From Vibrio toranzoniae (GTDB lineage Bacteria > Pseudomonadota > Gammaproteobacteria > Enterobacterales > Vibrionaceae): 64,000 nucleotides of DNA. Positions 7,869-18,288 of the stretch are shown piece by piece. The position numbers and the translations under genes were made by a program. Numbering within the stretch: position 1 is the first letter of the stretch; every line of letters starts with the position of its first letter. The stretch covers positions 2,790,001 to 2,854,000 of the forward strand of contig NZ_AP025514.1 of NCBI RefSeq assembly GCF_024347655.1. Reading direction: 5' to 3'. A model generated the notes under the pieces. That model did not search any database. It was not told where the DNA came from and saw only the letters and a list, made by a program, of their open reading frames with translations.

Positions 7869-9124
7869 AAGTCATTACTCACTTAGCCTTAAAAAGCGTA
7901 CTCAATCGTAAAGCCACCGCTATTCTAACCATTCTCACCGTGGCCGTGTCCGTCATTCTCTTGCTCGGTGTAGAGCGCGTGAGAACCGAAGCCAAGAGCA
8001 GCTTTGCTAATACTATTTCAGGTACAGACCTTATCGTCGGTGGCCGCTCTGGTCAGGTAAACCTTCTGCTTTATTCTGTATTTAGAATCGGCAATGCGAC
8101 CAACAATATCGATTGGAAAAGCTACCAAGAATTTAGCCAACACAACGCTGTAAAGTGGGCGATACCCATCTCATTGGGAGATTCGCATAAAGGCTTCCGC
8201 GTGATGGGTACTAACCATAGCTACTTTGAAAACTATCGCTATGGAAGTAAGCAACCACTCACTTTCCAGCAAGGAAAAGAGTTCAATCAGCTATTTGATG
8301 TGGTAATTGGTGCTGATGTCGCGAAGAAGTTAGATTACAAGATTGGTGGTCACATCATTCTGGCGCACGGTATTAGTGATGTGGCCTTCAGCCGACACGA
8401 TAACCTGCCGTTCACGATTGTCGGAATACTCGCACCAACCGGAACACCGGTAGATAAAACGGTGCATGTGTCGTTAGAGGCAATTGAAGCGATTCACGTT
8501 GGCTGGGAGTCGGGGGCTAACCTCGGTCACACACCAGATGCTGAAACGTTAAAGACTTATGATTTCCAACCTAAACAGATTACTGCGATGATGGTTGGGC
8601 TTAAATCTAAGATCCAAACCTTTGCACTGCAACGAGAAATCAATAACTACCGCCAAGAGCCTTTAAGCGCAATTATGCCAGGCATTGCGCTTCATGAATT
8701 ATGGGGAATGATGGCAGTAGCAGAGCAAGCACTACTGATTGTGTCAGGGTTTGTTGTTGTCGCAGGCTTACTAGGCATGCTGAGTAGTCTACTCACTAGC
8801 TTGCAAGAAAGACGCAGAGAGATGGCTATTCTTCGTGCAATGGGAGCAAGGCCTCGCCACGTCTTCGGTTTACTGATCAGTGAAGCCAGTGCCCTGACCT
8901 TTCTAGGAATCACACTAGGCGTCTCACTCTTATTTGCCCTGATCGCAGTAGTTGCTCCAATTGTACAACAAAGTTATGGTATCAACATATCGATATCCGC
9001 CATTACATCTCATGAATGGAAACTGCTCATGTTGGTACAAACCGCAGGAGTCATCATCGGCTTTATTCCCGCTTTCCGTGCATACCGTCAATCATTGGCA
9101 GATGGCATGACCATTCGAATCTAA
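7865..9124 (+). CDS. FtsX/MacB-like ABC permease of the zinc operon
   Basis: The 419-aa membrane protein has an N-terminal helix (residues about 15-35), a periplasmic MacB-type core domain to about residue 270, and three C-terminal helices, with the conserved cytoplasmic loop LQERRREMAILRAMGARPRHVF. This is the four-helix FtsX topology. The start overlaps the ATPase stop by four bases (ATGA), so the two are translationally coupled. Involvement in zinc uptake or in moving a zinc-binding factor is inferred from zrgA upstream; the family more often couples ATP hydrolysis to periplasmic events than to import. Confidence 0.86.
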   Translation: MKVITHLALKSVLNRKATAILTILTVAVSVILLLGVERVRTEAKSSFANTISGTDLIVGGRSGQVNLLLYSVFRIGNATNNIDWKSYQEFSQHNAVKWAIPISLGDSHKGFRVMGTNHSYFENYRYGSKQPLTFQQGKEFNQLFDVVIGADVAKKLDYKIGGHIILAHGISDVAFSRHDNLPFTIVGILAPTGTPVDKTVHVSLEAIEAIHVGWESGANLGHTPDAETLKTYDFQPKQITAMMVGLKSKIQTFALQREINNYRQEPLSAIMPGIALHELWGMMAVAEQALLIVSGFVVVAGLLGMLSSLLTSLQERRREMAILRAMGARPRHVFGLLISEASALTFLGITLGVSLLFALIAVVAPIVQQSYGINISISAITSHEWKLLMLVQTAGVIIGFIPAFRAYRQSLADGMTIRI

Positions 9125-9134
9125 TTAGGAACCT

Positions 9135-9653
9135 ATGATGCAACGCAAACTTCTACTGATACTTGGGCTACTTTTGTTCCCATTGATCAGCACAGCTCAC
9201 GCTGAAACCGCACCGACTGACGAATCGGTATTAACTCTGGATTGGATTGATTTGATTCCGGAATCAGAACGTGCTCAGTTGGATTCGTTCGGCATGCCGA
9301 CAGTTAACCACGACAGTATGGACAAACCTCAACAATCGACACTTGGCGCTGTTCGCCCTGAGCTGAATGGCAGCACAGTAAAGATTCCTGGCTTTGTGAT
9401 TCCATTGGAAGGTGATGAAAACATGATCACTGAATTTCTGCTGGTACCGTACTTTGGCGCATGTATCCACGTGCCGCCACCGCCGCCAAACCAAATCATC
9501 TACGTGAAGTTCCCTAAAGGTGCACCAATACAGCAGCTATGGGATGTGATTTATTTAGTCGGTACGCTAAAAACCGAGTCAATAAGCCACGACTTAGCTC
9601 AAACAGGTTATCTTATTGAAGGCACAGCGATTGAAGAGTATGACGATATGTAA
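9135..9653 (+). CDS. DUF3299 exported protein, last gene of the zinc operon
   Basis: The 172-aa product has a signal peptide (about residues 1-24, ending STAHA). The mature part contains a DUF3299-like core with VKIPGFVIPLEG, EFLLVPYFGACIHVPPPPPN and a QLWDVIYLVGTL segment; the conserved Cys-Ile-His before the proline run could bind metal. It begins 10 bp after the permease gene, so it belongs to the same operon. Function is not established; a periplasmic accessory role in zinc handling is the simplest reading. Confidence 0.82.
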   Translation: MMQRKLLLILGLLLFPLISTAHAETAPTDESVLTLDWIDLIPESERAQLDSFGMPTVNHDSMDKPQQSTLGAVRPELNGSTVKIPGFVIPLEGDENMITEFLLVPYFGACIHVPPPPPNQIIYVKFPKGAPIQQLWDVIYLVGTLKTESISHDLAQTGYLIEGTAIEEYDDM

Positions 9654-9743
9654 CCATTAGAAGGGTGGCTCAAGGATGAGCTACCGTTACCGAACAAGTG
9701 ATATTATTCAATAACAGTTTAATAACTAAAACTTTCGTCTAAG

Positions 9744-9848
9744 TTATACGATGTAATTAGACAAATAAGCTAGAACACCAACATAAGTAACAAGTAATAT
9801 CCCTATACCAAGCTGTTTCTTCAGCTTATTATCATCCACTTGATTCAT
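9744..9848 (-). CDS. Small single-pass membrane peptide, 34 aa, with Fur-box-like promoter
   Basis: A short frame on the minus strand encodes 34 residues: a polar, charged start (MNQVDDNKLKKQL) followed by a hydrophobic helix (GIGILLVTYVGVLAYL) and a short tail ending NYIV. An excellent Shine-Dalgarno (AAGGGGGAG) sits just before the ATG, and a GATAATGATAAT element lies about 32-50 bp upstream. These features suggest a real membrane miniprotein made under iron limitation. No homologue is recalled with certainty, and the function is unknown. It converges on the zinc operon and diverges from the TIGR03899 gene. Confidence 0.7.
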   Translation of the reverse strand: MNQVDDNKLKKQLGIGILLVTYVGVLAYLSNYIV

Positions 9849-9878
9849 AACTCCCCCTTGATAATTACAACAAATTTA

Positions 9879-9897
9879 ACATTTTATTATCATTATC
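9879..9897 (-). promoter_or_regulatory. Fur-box-like element before the 34-aa peptide gene
   Basis: Read on the minus strand, the site begins GATAATGATAAT, identical to the first two hexamers of the Fur consensus GATAATGATAATCATTATC; the third hexamer is poorly conserved. The surrounding AT-rich stretch contains plausible -10 sequences, so Fur binding would cover the promoter. The gene at 10004 on the other strand could also be influenced. Confidence 0.6.
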
Positions 9898-10003
9898 AAA
9901 AGTGAAATTTTGTTGAAGTCTTCAACTCTGCACGCAAAATCTAGCCACTAATAAGATAAAGAGTTACATTTTAGGCAGTTAAATCGTCTCCTACGGTACT
10001 TTT

Positions 10004-10912
10004 ATGTCTGAAACCAAACAGCCAGTAATTATTGAGCATGCAAGTGATGCACAGCATAAGCATGATAAAAAACCTCATATTGCCGACAGTGCAAGCAGAA
10101 TGCGGCATATCGCACAAAGCTTCGGCTTAGATTCCTTAATCAGTCATAGTGTAAAACCAAGCGATAAAGCTGAGAGCACGCTTATCGAACGAGCCCTATT
10201 GCGTGAGAAAAAACGTAAGGAGCTGCGTCAAAAGAATCTAGAGCAGATTCTCAAATTGGCGCACTCTTCCTGTAAGGATGAAGCCGCGGGAGACCCGGAT
10301 CAGGACTGGCTATACCGTTTTTTCGATATGGCGCAAGAGATCCACAATACATCGATGCAAAGACTCTGGGCTCAGGTATTAAAAAGAGAAGTTACCAATC
10401 CAGGCTCAACCTCTATGAAGGCGCTGAAAATATTGCAAGACATGACCCCAAAAGAAGCATTAACTCTGCAAAGAGCAGCTTCACTGGGCTGCAGTTTTGG
10501 CAGTGATAACAGCAGGAAACTATTACTTGGTTTTAAATCTCATGCTGGAATATTCAGCTTCGGTAAAAGAGACTCCACCAACACCATCAACCTAGGTGGA
10601 CACAACCTGCCCTACTCTAGCCTGCTTCACTTAATTGAGATCGGTATCATTCTAGGTACTGAATTAGAGTCTGGTGAAATTGATTTCGATCCAGCGTTGC
10701 ACCTCACTTACCAAGGTAAGAGCATGTCACTGGCACCTATATCAAAAGGGGTTAAGTTGATTTACTACCGATTTAGTCCAACAGGCAATGAGCTGTGTAC
10801 CTTACTTGGCAACAAACCCAACATGCAGTACTACGACCAACTGATTACTCTGTTGAGCCAAAAATTCACGGTACAGACAGAAACGAAAAGCACCGTAAAC
10901 TACACTGTTTAG
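10004..10912 (+). CDS. TIGR03899 family protein of unknown function
   Basis: The 302-aa protein matches, from memory, the TIGR03899/DUF2806-like family common in Vibrio. It is soluble: no signal peptide or membrane segment is seen. A highly charged stretch (ALLREKKRKELRQKNLEQIL, about residues 62-81) likely forms a coiled coil, and DQDWLYRFFDMAQEIHN with MQRLWAQVLKREV is the most characteristic block. The C-terminal half is a mixed alpha/beta region. Function is unknown, and neither neighbour suggests one. Confidence 0.75.
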   Translation: MSETKQPVIIEHASDAQHKHDKKPHIADSASRMRHIAQSFGLDSLISHSVKPSDKAESTLIERALLREKKRKELRQKNLEQILKLAHSSCKDEAAGDPDQDWLYRFFDMAQEIHNTSMQRLWAQVLKREVTNPGSTSMKALKILQDMTPKEALTLQRAASLGCSFGSDNSRKLLLGFKSHAGIFSFGKRDSTNTINLGGHNLPYSSLLHLIEIGIILGTELESGEIDFDPALHLTYQGKSMSLAPISKGVKLIYYRFSPTGNELCTLLGNKPNMQYYDQLITLLSQKFTVQTETKSTVNYTV

Positions 10913-11023
10913 CAATATGATTGAAGAGATAGGCTTGCAGTCTCGACACAACCAAGGCTACGTTACTGAAAGGGACATTCAATACATGGCTAAGTAAGCG
11001 TAGTCTCAGTCATACCACTCAAC

Positions 11024-11644
11024 TCAATTGGCTAAAATGTTGCGCTTCTCTAAAGCGTCAATACACAGCTCGACTAGCTCATCGAGTGTTTTCTCTCCCG
11101 CGGGCAGATCTATCTCAGGGCTCTGCGGCGCCTCGTAAGCTGAGCTAATGCCCGTGAAATTCGGGATTTCTCCAGCGCGCGCTTTCTTATACAGGCCTTT
11201 GGGGTCACGCTGCTCACACACCTCAAGTGGTGTATTTACAAACACCTCTAGAAATTCACCCTCCGGCAATAAATCACGCACTAACTGTCTTTCCGCCTGA
11301 TGTGGCGAAATAAACGCTGACAACACGATCAAACCTGCGTCCGCCATCAATTTAGCGAGTTCACCAATACGACGGATATTCTCTCGACGGTCTTGCTCAG
11401 AGAAACCAAGGTCACTACATAGTCCATGACGAACATTATCGCCATCCAATAAATAAGTATGGTAACCAAGCTGTGCCAAACGGTTCTCTAGTGCCCCCGC
11501 GACTGTCGACTTTCCAGAACCAGACAACCCCGTGAACCAGAGCACGGCGGGCTTTTGTGATTTCAAATCAGCACGGAATGTTTTATCAATCGAGTGTTGG
11601 TGCCACACAACATTCTCATCTTTTGGCTTGAGTACTGCAGTCAT
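11024..11644 (-). CDS. cysC: adenylyl-sulfate kinase CysC
   Basis: CysC phosphorylates adenosine 5'-phosphosulfate (APS) to PAPS, the second activation step of assimilatory sulfate reduction. The 206-aa protein shows the P-loop GLSGSGKS at residues 39-46, [15 protein letters not shown], and the APS-binding segment [20 protein letters not shown]. Length equals the E. coli enzyme (201 aa) with a slightly longer tail. It is the last gene of the cysD-cysN-permease-cysC transcription unit, 24 bp behind the permease. Confidence 0.97.
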   Translation of the reverse strand: MTAVLKPKDENVVWHQHSIDKTFRADLKSQKPAVLWFTGLSGSGKSTVAGALENRLAQLGYHTYLLDGDNVRHGLCSDLGFSEQDRRENIRRIGELAKLMADAGLIVLSAFISPHQAERQLVRDLLPEGEFLEVFVNTPLEVCEQRDPKGLYKKARAGEIPNFTGISSAYEAPQSPEIDLPAGEKTLDELVELCIDALEKRNILAN

Positions 11645-11668
11645 AATGAGTCCTTGAAATAAAGAGCA

Positions 11669-13393
11669 TTAAAATGGGAAAAAGTAAGGAATTAAGGTCA
11701 AGACCAACCCCGAATAGACAATCGAGATTGGGATACCGATACGCAAATAATCCGTGAGGTGGTAATTACCTACGCTATAAACAAGTAAGTTGGTTTGGTA
11801 GCCGTATGGCGAAATGAAGCTAGCACTTGCACCAAACAAAACCGCCATGATGAACGGCATTGGGTCAACGCCATAGCCTACCGCCATGCTGTAGCCGATA
11901 GGAAATGACAGCGCTGCAGCCGCATTGTTGGTAACCAGTTCAGTCAACACCAAGGTCATGAAATAGGTCGCGACTAATGCCCCGAACACACCCCAACCAT
12001 TAAAGGCTTCCATGAACATCAGTCCCATACGCTCAGACAGACCCGATGAAATCATCAGTTGAGCAATCGACAGCGCTGAACCTACAATTACCACAATATC
12101 AACGGGAAAACGTCGGCGAAGTTCACCAAGCTGTACTACTCCAAAAGCCACCAGCAATAAAAGAAAGACAGCTAAGCCTTTGATAATAGGTAATACGTCA
12201 GCAAGTGCTAGGCCAATTACACTGGCGAAGCCAAATAGAACTAACGTCGACTTATCAGCATCAAGCTTGGCACTCGAATCTAGGTCATTCATCAACACAA
12301 ACTCTTTGCTGTGTTGCTGACGCTGCTCTTCAAAACGTTTACCGGGAACCAAAATCAAGGTATCACCAGCCGTTAAAGTGATGTTTCCAAGGCCACCTTC
12401 AAGGCGCTCATGGCCACGACGAATAGCCACGACAACCGCATCGAAACGGTCTCTAAACTGACTGGTTTTCAAGGTTTTATTGCAGAAGCTTGCCGAAGAG
12501 CTCACCACAACTTCAACAAAACTCTGGCCATTAAGGTGATGTTGACCAAACAGAGTTAAGCCTTGTATTTCTTGCAGTGTCGCTACGCTCTCGACGTCAC
12601 CACAAAACAATAATCGGTCACGAGCTTGAAGAATAAAATTAGGGTCAATAGACGCGGTGGTTTTACCGTCTCGAATCACTTCCGCTAAGAAGAGTTTTCT
12701 CAGTGCCCTTAGGTTGTTCTCACTAACACTGCGGCCAACTAACGGTGAGCCCGGTTCAACTCTGGCTTCTAAAAAGTAAGGCAGATCATCTTGAGAGCCA
12801 TCATCGTAGCTGGGTAGAAAGTAGCTGAGAGGAATAAGGATCAACACACCACCGACCAAGACTGCCAAGCCAATTAGAGTGGGTGTGAAAAAATTCAAGC
12901 TCGGTAATCCCGCATCTTCAACAAAGCTATTAATGATCAAGTTGGTTGAAGTGCCGATCAATGTCAACGTGCCACCTAATATAGCAGCGTATGACAACGG
13001 GATAAGCAATTGGGAAGGCGCATGTTGCTGATTACGTTTGATCGCACCGATCAGAGAAACAACGACTGCCGTGTTATTGGTAAAAGATGAAAGTAACGCG
13101 GTGGAAATACCCAACTTCGCGACTACTGTACCTAGCCGACCTTCAGATATATTGCGGCTAACCCAGCTGATTAAGCGAGTTTTCTCCAACGCACTCGATG
13201 CGAGGATCAGAAGAATTAAAGTCAGTAGTGAGGAGTTAGTGAAGTTATTAGCCAGGCTCGACAAGTCAATCATTCCTGCCATAAAAGCAATAAACGCCGC
13301 ACCAGCAAAGATAAAGCTTGGCTTAATACGGGTTACGAGTAGGCAAGTAATGATGCCAAGCAAAATCGCTAATACAAATCCTTGTTGCCACAT
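11669..13393 (-). CDS. SLC13-family permease with two TrkA-C domains, probable sulfate transporter
   Basis: The 574-aa membrane protein has about ten or more hydrophobic helices in two blocks (residues about 1-200 and 390-574) flanking a soluble middle made of two TrkA-C domains (about 205-370). The SLC13/DASS signature regions are clear: TNNTAVVV and GTSTNLIINSF in the first half, TNNAAAALSFPIGY and ASFISPYGYQTN in the second. Members with this TrkA-C insert include sulfate transporters, and its place between cysN and cysC makes sulfate the likely substrate. Substrate assignment is inference. Confidence 0.85.
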   Translation of the reverse strand: MWQQGFVLAILLGIITCLLVTRIKPSFIFAGAAFIAFMAGMIDLSSLANNFTNSSLLTLILLILASSALEKTRLISWVSRNISEGRLGTVVAKLGISTALLSSFTNNTAVVVSLIGAIKRNQQHAPSQLLIPLSYAAILGGTLTLIGTSTNLIINSFVEDAGLPSLNFFTPTLIGLAVLVGGVLILIPLSYFLPSYDDGSQDDLPYFLEARVEPGSPLVGRSVSENNLRALRKLFLAEVIRDGKTTASIDPNFILQARDRLLFCGDVESVATLQEIQGLTLFGQHHLNGQSFVEVVVSSSASFCNKTLKTSQFRDRFDAVVVAIRRGHERLEGGLGNITLTAGDTLILVPGKRFEEQRQQHSKEFVLMNDLDSSAKLDADKSTLVLFGFASVIGLALADVLPIIKGLAVFLLLLVAFGVVQLGELRRRFPVDIVVIVGSALSIAQLMISSGLSERMGLMFMEAFNGWGVFGALVATYFMTLVLTELVTNNAAAALSFPIGYSMAVGYGVDPMPFIMAVLFGASASFISPYGYQTNLLVYSVGNYHLTDYLRIGIPISIVYSGLVLTLIPYFFPF

Positions 13394-13457
13394 ATACCCG
13401 TCCTTTATGGCGGAAACGATGGGTTTCCGCCTGATTCAATAAGCGATGACTTGGTCG

Positions 13458-14888
13458 TTATGACTTCAGTAGTTGGCTTAAATCTTTGGCATCCCAATGA
13501 GGGAAATGTTTGCGAACCAATGCGTTAAACTCAAGTTCAAATGCAGAGAAGTGACCAGCTTGCTGTTCAACTGAGCCCAAACGGTCTCGAATCAAACCAG
13601 CACCAACCGTCACGTTAGTCAGACGATCAATAACGATGAAGCCTCCGGTATCAGCACTTTCACGATATTTATCCAACGCAATAGTCTCGTTCAGTGACCA
13701 CTCACACAAGCCAATACCATTCAGCGGTAACTCGTCAACTTCGTGAGTCGACAGGTTGTTGATGTCGTATTGGTGACGAACCGTTTCAACCTGACCGACA
13801 GTTTTCTTGCCTGCGATTTTAATGTCGTAAGCTTTACCCGGTTGCAGTGGTTGTTCTGTCATCCACACGATATCGGCTAATACGTGGTTAGTTGATTCAA
13901 TTTGAGCGTTTTCCAACACAATCAAATCACCACGACTGATGTCGATCTCATCTTCAAGTGTCAACGTGACTGCTAAGCCCGCTTGCGCAGATTCCAAGTC
14001 ACCATCAAAGGTAACAATACGTGCAACCTTAGAGCTTTTACCTGACGGCAGAGCCTTGATTTCATCACCGACACTCACACGACCAGAGGCGACAGTGCCA
14101 GCAAAGCCACGGAAGTCTAAGTTAGGACGGTTCACATATTGCACAGGGAAACGGAACTCACCTGCAGAACGCTTTTTATCAATATCGACGTTCTCTAACA
14201 CTTCTAATAAAGACGGACCTTCGAACCATGCGAGCTCTTTATTTGACGTTGCTACGTTAATGCCTTCAAGCGCCGAAACCGGCAAGATCTGAATATTGGT
14301 TTCGCCTTCTAGGTTTTCAGCAAACTCTAAATATTGATCGCGAATCTCTTCAAAACGATCTTGCGAATAATCCACCAAATCCATCTTGTTCACTGCAACG
14401 ATGAAATGCTTCAAACCAAGCAGGTTAGAAATAAACGAGTGACGACGTGTTTGATCCAGCACGCCCTTACGAGCATCAATCAAGATCACTGCCAGATCAC
14501 ACGTTGAAGCGCCTGTTGCCATGTTGCGCGTATACTGCTCATGCCCTGGGGTATCAGCAATAATGAATTTACGTTTTTGCGTCGAAAAGTAGCGGTAAGC
14601 TACGTCGATCGTGATGCCTTGCTCACGTTCAGCCTGCAAGCCATCAACAAGCAGTGCCAAGTCAGGCTTCTCACCTGTGGTGCCCACTCGTTGGCTATCT
14701 GAGTGAACCGCGGCTAGCTGATCTTCATAAATCTGTTTTGTATCATGGAGTAAGCGACCGATTAAGGTACTTTTACCGTCATCTACTGAGCCACAAGTTA
14801 AAAATCTAAGCATAGATTTATGCTGATGCTGACTTAGATAACCTTCAATTCCTAGTTCAGCCAATTCGGCTTCTACTGCACTATTCAT
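13458..14888 (-). CDS. cysN: sulfate adenylyltransferase GTPase subunit CysN
   Basis: CysN is the regulatory GTPase of ATP sulfurylase; GTP hydrolysis drives APS formation by CysD. In 476 residues the GTPase motifs are complete: GSVDDGKST at 33-41, DTPGH at 112-116 and NKMD at 167-170, followed by EF-Tu-like domains 2 and 3. No APS kinase domain is fused at the C-terminus, consistent with a separate cysC. It follows cysD by 18 bp. Confidence 0.97.
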   Translation of the reverse strand: MNSAVEAELAELGIEGYLSQHQHKSMLRFLTCGSVDDGKSTLIGRLLHDTKQIYEDQLAAVHSDSQRVGTTGEKPDLALLVDGLQAEREQGITIDVAYRYFSTQKRKFIIADTPGHEQYTRNMATGASTCDLAVILIDARKGVLDQTRRHSFISNLLGLKHFIVAVNKMDLVDYSQDRFEEIRDQYLEFAENLEGETNIQILPVSALEGINVATSNKELAWFEGPSLLEVLENVDIDKKRSAGEFRFPVQYVNRPNLDFRGFAGTVASGRVSVGDEIKALPSGKSSKVARIVTFDGDLESAQAGLAVTLTLEDEIDISRGDLIVLENAQIESTNHVLADIVWMTEQPLQPGKAYDIKIAGKKTVGQVETVRHQYDINNLSTHEVDELPLNGIGLCEWSLNETIALDKYRESADTGGFIVIDRLTNVTVGAGLIRDRLGSVEQQAGHFSAFELEFNALVRKHFPHWDAKDLSQLLKS

Positions 14889-14906
14889 TTTTCTTTCCTT
14901 AGATTC

Positions 14907-15815
14907 TTAGAAATAACCTTGGCGCTTTTTCAGCTCCATAGAGCCCGACTGATCATGGTCAATCGCTCGACCTTGACGCTCACTGGAGGTTGCCACCAGC
15001 ATTTCTTCAATAATGCCAGTGAGCGTATTCGCCTCAGATTCAACCGCTCCAGTTAGTGGGTAGCAGCCTAAAGTACGAAAACGAACGCTTTTCTCTTCGA
15101 TCACTTCACCTTCTTGCAACTCCATACGCTCGTCATCGACCATGATCAGCATGCCATCACGTTCAACAACAGGGCGCTTATCCGATAGGTAAAGTGGAAC
15201 AATATCGATGCTCTCTAGATAGATGTATTGCCAAATATCCAGTTCAGTCCAGTTTGATAACGGGAATACACGGATGCTTTCGCCCTTATTAACCTGACCG
15301 TTATAAGTGTGCCAAAGCTCTGGACGTTGGTTTTTTGGGTCCCACGTGTGGTTCTTATCGCGGAAAGAGTAAACACGCTCTTTTGCTCTAGATTTTTCTT
15401 CATCACGACGCGCACCACCAAAAGCAGCATCGAACCCATACTTGTTTAACGCCTGCTTGAGGCCCTGAGTTTTCATGATGTCCGTATGTTTCGAAGAACC
15501 ATGTACAAATGGGTTACAACCCATCTCGATACCTTCAGGGTTTTTATGTACCAATAAATCAAAGCCATACTTTTCTGCTGTACGGTCACGGAATTCGATC
15601 ATCTCGCGGAATTTCCAATCCGTATCAACGTGTAATAATGGGAATGGAATCTTTCCTGGGTAAAACGCTTTGCGAGCTAAATGAAGCATCACAGAAGAAT
15701 CTTTACCGATGGAGTACATCATCACTGGGTTATCAAACTCAGCCGCCACTTCACGGATAATATGGATACTTTCCGCTTCTAGCTGTTTTAGGTGGGTTAA
15801 ACGTTCTTGGTCCAT
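14907..15815 (-). CDS. cysD: sulfate adenylyltransferase subunit CysD
   Basis: CysD is the catalytic subunit of ATP sulfurylase, making APS from ATP and sulfate. The 302-aa protein has the N-type ATP pyrophosphatase P-loop as [11 protein letters not shown] (residues 34-44), the family segment [20 protein letters not shown], and the C-terminal [25 protein letters not shown] ending common to CysD. It is the first gene of the operon, with the promoter in the 435-bp gap shared with cpdB. Confidence 0.97.
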   Translation of the reverse strand: MDQERLTHLKQLEAESIHIIREVAAEFDNPVMMYSIGKDSSVMLHLARKAFYPGKIPFPLLHVDTDWKFREMIEFRDRTAEKYGFDLLVHKNPEGIEMGCNPFVHGSSKHTDIMKTQGLKQALNKYGFDAAFGGARRDEEKSRAKERVYSFRDKNHTWDPKNQRPELWHTYNGQVNKGESIRVFPLSNWTELDIWQYIYLESIDIVPLYLSDKRPVVERDGMLIMVDDERMELQEGEVIEEKSVRFRTLGCYPLTGAVESEANTLTGIIEEMLVATSSERQGRAIDHDQSGSMELKKRQGYF

Positions 15816-16250
15816 TACAGTGCTTCCTTTAAGGCTCGCATTACGAGCAATTCATTACTTGTTCTTGCCAAGTAAGGGATTTAACTCATTCACTTCAGTG
15901 AATAGGAGTATTGGCACTAGAAGAAAAAGAAGCTTCGTTTTGAGCTGTCCTTGCTATTCATCTGCCTGATACGTCCTTGACTTAGGCATTATGACGAGCC
16001 TCTCATATTACTGGAAATTCTAAAATTTCATTCTTTATTCGAAAAGCTGATAAGGGACTGAATTTATCGATAGATAGACCTATTAAATTGGTATCAATTA
16101 TTTGTCGATTTAACAGATTTGAGAGGCTCATTACAGAGCAGCACAAAGTAATCGATCTAAGTCACGGATTGAAATTAGCTGTAATCATTGTTTCATTGCA
16201 TTTTGTTACATTACGCAATGAATTTTCTACCATCCACTTTGGAGCCCACA
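15816..16250. other. Divergent intergenic region between cysD and cpdB
   Basis: This 435-bp gap must carry the promoters of both flanking genes. On the minus strand a -10-like CATAAT occupies 15988-15993 with no good -35, which would fit a promoter needing an activator such as CysB; no clear CysB site can be named. On the plus strand a Pho-box-like sequence lies at 16179-16196. The apparent reading frames here are short and lack ribosome sites, and I see no gene. Confidence 0.5.
16179..16196 (+). promoter_or_regulatory. Pho-box-like site before cpdB
   Basis: CTGTAATCATTGTTTCAT matches 13 of 18 positions of the PhoB consensus CTGTCATAAATCTGTCAT and keeps the 11-bp repeat spacing. A TTACAT -10-like element follows about 10 bp later. 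Phosphate-starvation control would suit a nucleotidase, but matches of this quality also arise by chance in AT-rich DNA. Confidence 0.35.
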
Positions 16251-18227
16251 ATGAAAGTTGCAATAAAACCTTTGTCATTGGCTGTACTTGCAGGCCTTGG
16301 TCTGACTCTAGCAGGCTGCACAACCACACCTGATACCGATGAAGTGATTAAACTACGTGTCGTAGAAACAACGGATATCCATACCAACCTAATGGATTAC
16401 GACTACTACAAAGACAAGCCATCGAAGAAAATCGGCTTAGCACGTACTGCAACTCTAGTAAAAGAAGCTCAAAACGAAGTAACCAATAGCGTATTAGTTG
16501 ATAACGGTGACTTACTGCAAGGTAGCCCAATGGGTGACTACATGGCAGACAAAGGTATCGAAGCAGGTGAAGTTCACCCGGCATACAAAGCCATGAATCA
16601 ACTAAGCTATGAGGCTGCAAACCTAGGTAACCACGAATTCAACTACGGTCTTGAGTTCCTAGAAGAATCAATCAACGATGCTGACTTCCCGTACATCAAT
16701 GCTAACGTTTACGACGCAAGAACCAAAGAACACTACTTCACGCCATACATCATCAAGACACACACCTTTGAAGATACTGCTGGCGTAGAGCATGAAGTAA
16801 AAGTGGGTTACATCGGGTTCGTTCCACCACAAATCATGACGTGGGATAAGAAGAACCTTGAAGGTAAAGTTACTGCTCGCGACATCATTGAAACCGCTAA
16901 CGAGTTAGTGCCTCAAATGAAGGCTGAAGGTGCAGACGTTATCGTTGCTATCCCTCACTCTGGCGTATCAACTGACCCGTACAAAAATGGCGAAGAAAAC
17001 TCAACGTTCTACCTATCTGAAGTAGACGGCATTGATGCAATCGCATTCGGCCACTCTCATGCGGTATTCCCAGGTAAAGGTTTTGATGACATTCAAGGTG
17101 TTGACAACGAAAACGGCACCATGAACGGTGTTGTGGCAGTCATGCCAGGTCGTTGGGGTAGCCACGTGGGTGTAATGGATCTAACTCTTGCACAAAAAGA
17201 CGGTAAGTGGGAAGTGGTTAAGGGCCAATCGGAAGCGCGTCCTATCTACGACAAAGTAGAGAAGAAGTCGCTTGCTGCTGCTGATGAAGGCATCGTAACG
17301 GCACTAGAAAAAGACCATGCAGGTACTCGTGAGTTTGTTAACCAACCAATAGGTAAAGCAGACGATGTGATGTACAGCTTCCTGTCTCTAGTACAAGACG
17401 ATCCAACAGTACAGATTGTTAACCTTGCACAGAAAGATTACGTTGAGCAATTCATCCAAGGTGACCCAGACCTAGATGGCACACCAGTACTTTCAGCAGC
17501 CGCACCATTCAAAGCAGGCGGTCGTAAGAATGACCCGGCTAACTTCACTGAAGTTGAGTCTGGTCAACTGACATTCCGTAACGCAGCTGACTTGTACCTT
17601 TACCCGAACACGCTAGTTGCGATGAAAGTAACAGGTCATGAAGTAAAAGAGTGGCTTGAGTGTTCTGCTGGTCAATTCAACCAGATCGACGTGAACTCAA
17701 CCGCACCACAACAGCTGATCGAGTGGGATAACTTCCGTACTTACAACTTCGATGTTATCGACGGTGTGGATTACCAAATCGACGTAACTCAACCTGCAAA
17801 ATACGATGCAAACTGTAAAGTGGTTAACCCTGACTCACAACGTATTGTTGGCCTAACTTACCAAGGTAAGCCAATCGACATGAAGCAAGACTTCCTGATC
17901 GCGACCAACAACTACCGTGCATACAGTGCTAAGTTCCCAGGTACAGGTGAGGACTTCATCGCATTTGATGCACCAGATGAGAACCGTACTGTACTTGCTA
18001 ACTACATCTCTCGCGTGAGCAAAGAGCAAGGTCAAGTGAGCCCAACAGCTGACAACAACTGGTCATTTGCACCAATCAAAACGGATAAAAAGCTAGATAT
18101 CCGCTTTGAAACGTCACCAAGTGAGAAAGCGGCACAGTTCATCAAAGAGAAGGGTCAATACCCAATGAAACGTGTTGCGACTGACGATGTTGGTTTCGGC
18201 GTCTACCAAATTGACCTAACTAAATAG
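16251..18227 (+). CDS. cpdB: CpdB, 2',3'-cyclic-nucleotide 2'-phosphodiesterase/3'-nucleotidase lipoprotein
   Basis: CpdB degrades 2',3'-cyclic nucleotides and 3'-nucleotides outside the cytoplasm, releasing nucleoside and phosphate. From the ATG at 16251 (GGAG ribosome site) the product is 658 aa with a lipoprotein signal LTLAGC, lipid-modified Cys23. Metallophosphoesterase motifs follow: DIHTN (42-46), [19 protein letters not shown], a HSGVS loop and GHSHAVFPG. The C-terminal nucleotidase domain is present. E. coli CpdB is a soluble periplasmic protein of 647 aa, so the lipoprotein anchor is a difference. An upstream start at 16188 would bury the signal. Confidence 0.9.
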   Translation: MKVAIKPLSLAVLAGLGLTLAGCTTTPDTDEVIKLRVVETTDIHTNLMDYDYYKDKPSKKIGLARTATLVKEAQNEVTNSVLVDNGDLLQGSPMGDYMADKGIEAGEVHPAYKAMNQLSYEAANLGNHEFNYGLEFLEESINDADFPYINANVYDARTKEHYFTPYIIKTHTFEDTAGVEHEVKVGYIGFVPPQIMTWDKKNLEGKVTARDIIETANELVPQMKAEGADVIVAIPHSGVSTDPYKNGEENSTFYLSEVDGIDAIAFGHSHAVFPGKGFDDIQGVDNENGTMNGVVAVMPGRWGSHVGVMDLTLAQKDGKWEVVKGQSEARPIYDKVEKKSLAAADEGIVTALEKDHAGTREFVNQPIGKADDVMYSFLSLVQDDPTVQIVNLAQKDYVEQFIQGDPDLDGTPVLSAAAPFKAGGRKNDPANFTEVESGQLTFRNAADLYLYPNTLVAMKVTGHEVKEWLECSAGQFNQIDVNSTAPQQLIEWDNFRTYNFDVIDGVDYQIDVTQPAKYDANCKVVNPDSQRIVGLTYQGKPIDMKQDFLIATNNYRAYSAKFPGTGEDFIAFDAPDENRTVLANYISRVSKEQGQVSPTADNNWSFAPIKTDKKLDIRFETSPSEKAAQFIKEKGQYPMKRVATDDVGFGVYQIDLTK

Positions 18228-18257
18228 ATTACTCTACTAATCAATAGTTAACCTTCT

Positions 18258-18288
18258 AAAAGGCTGAGTTTAACGACTCAGCCTTTTT
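18258..18288 (+). terminator. Rho-independent terminator after cpdB
   Basis: An 11-bp stem (AAAGGCTGAGT / ACTCAGCCTTT) with a 6-base loop is followed by TTTTTCTTTTC. It lies 30 bp after the cpdB stop. Confidence 0.9.

Noticed and set aside
10917..10997. 26-codon frame after the TIGR03899 gene (MIEEIGLQSRHNQGYVTERD...)
   Set aside because: It has no ribosome site, is very short, and no homologous family is recognised; it may be a relic, but nothing supports a gene.
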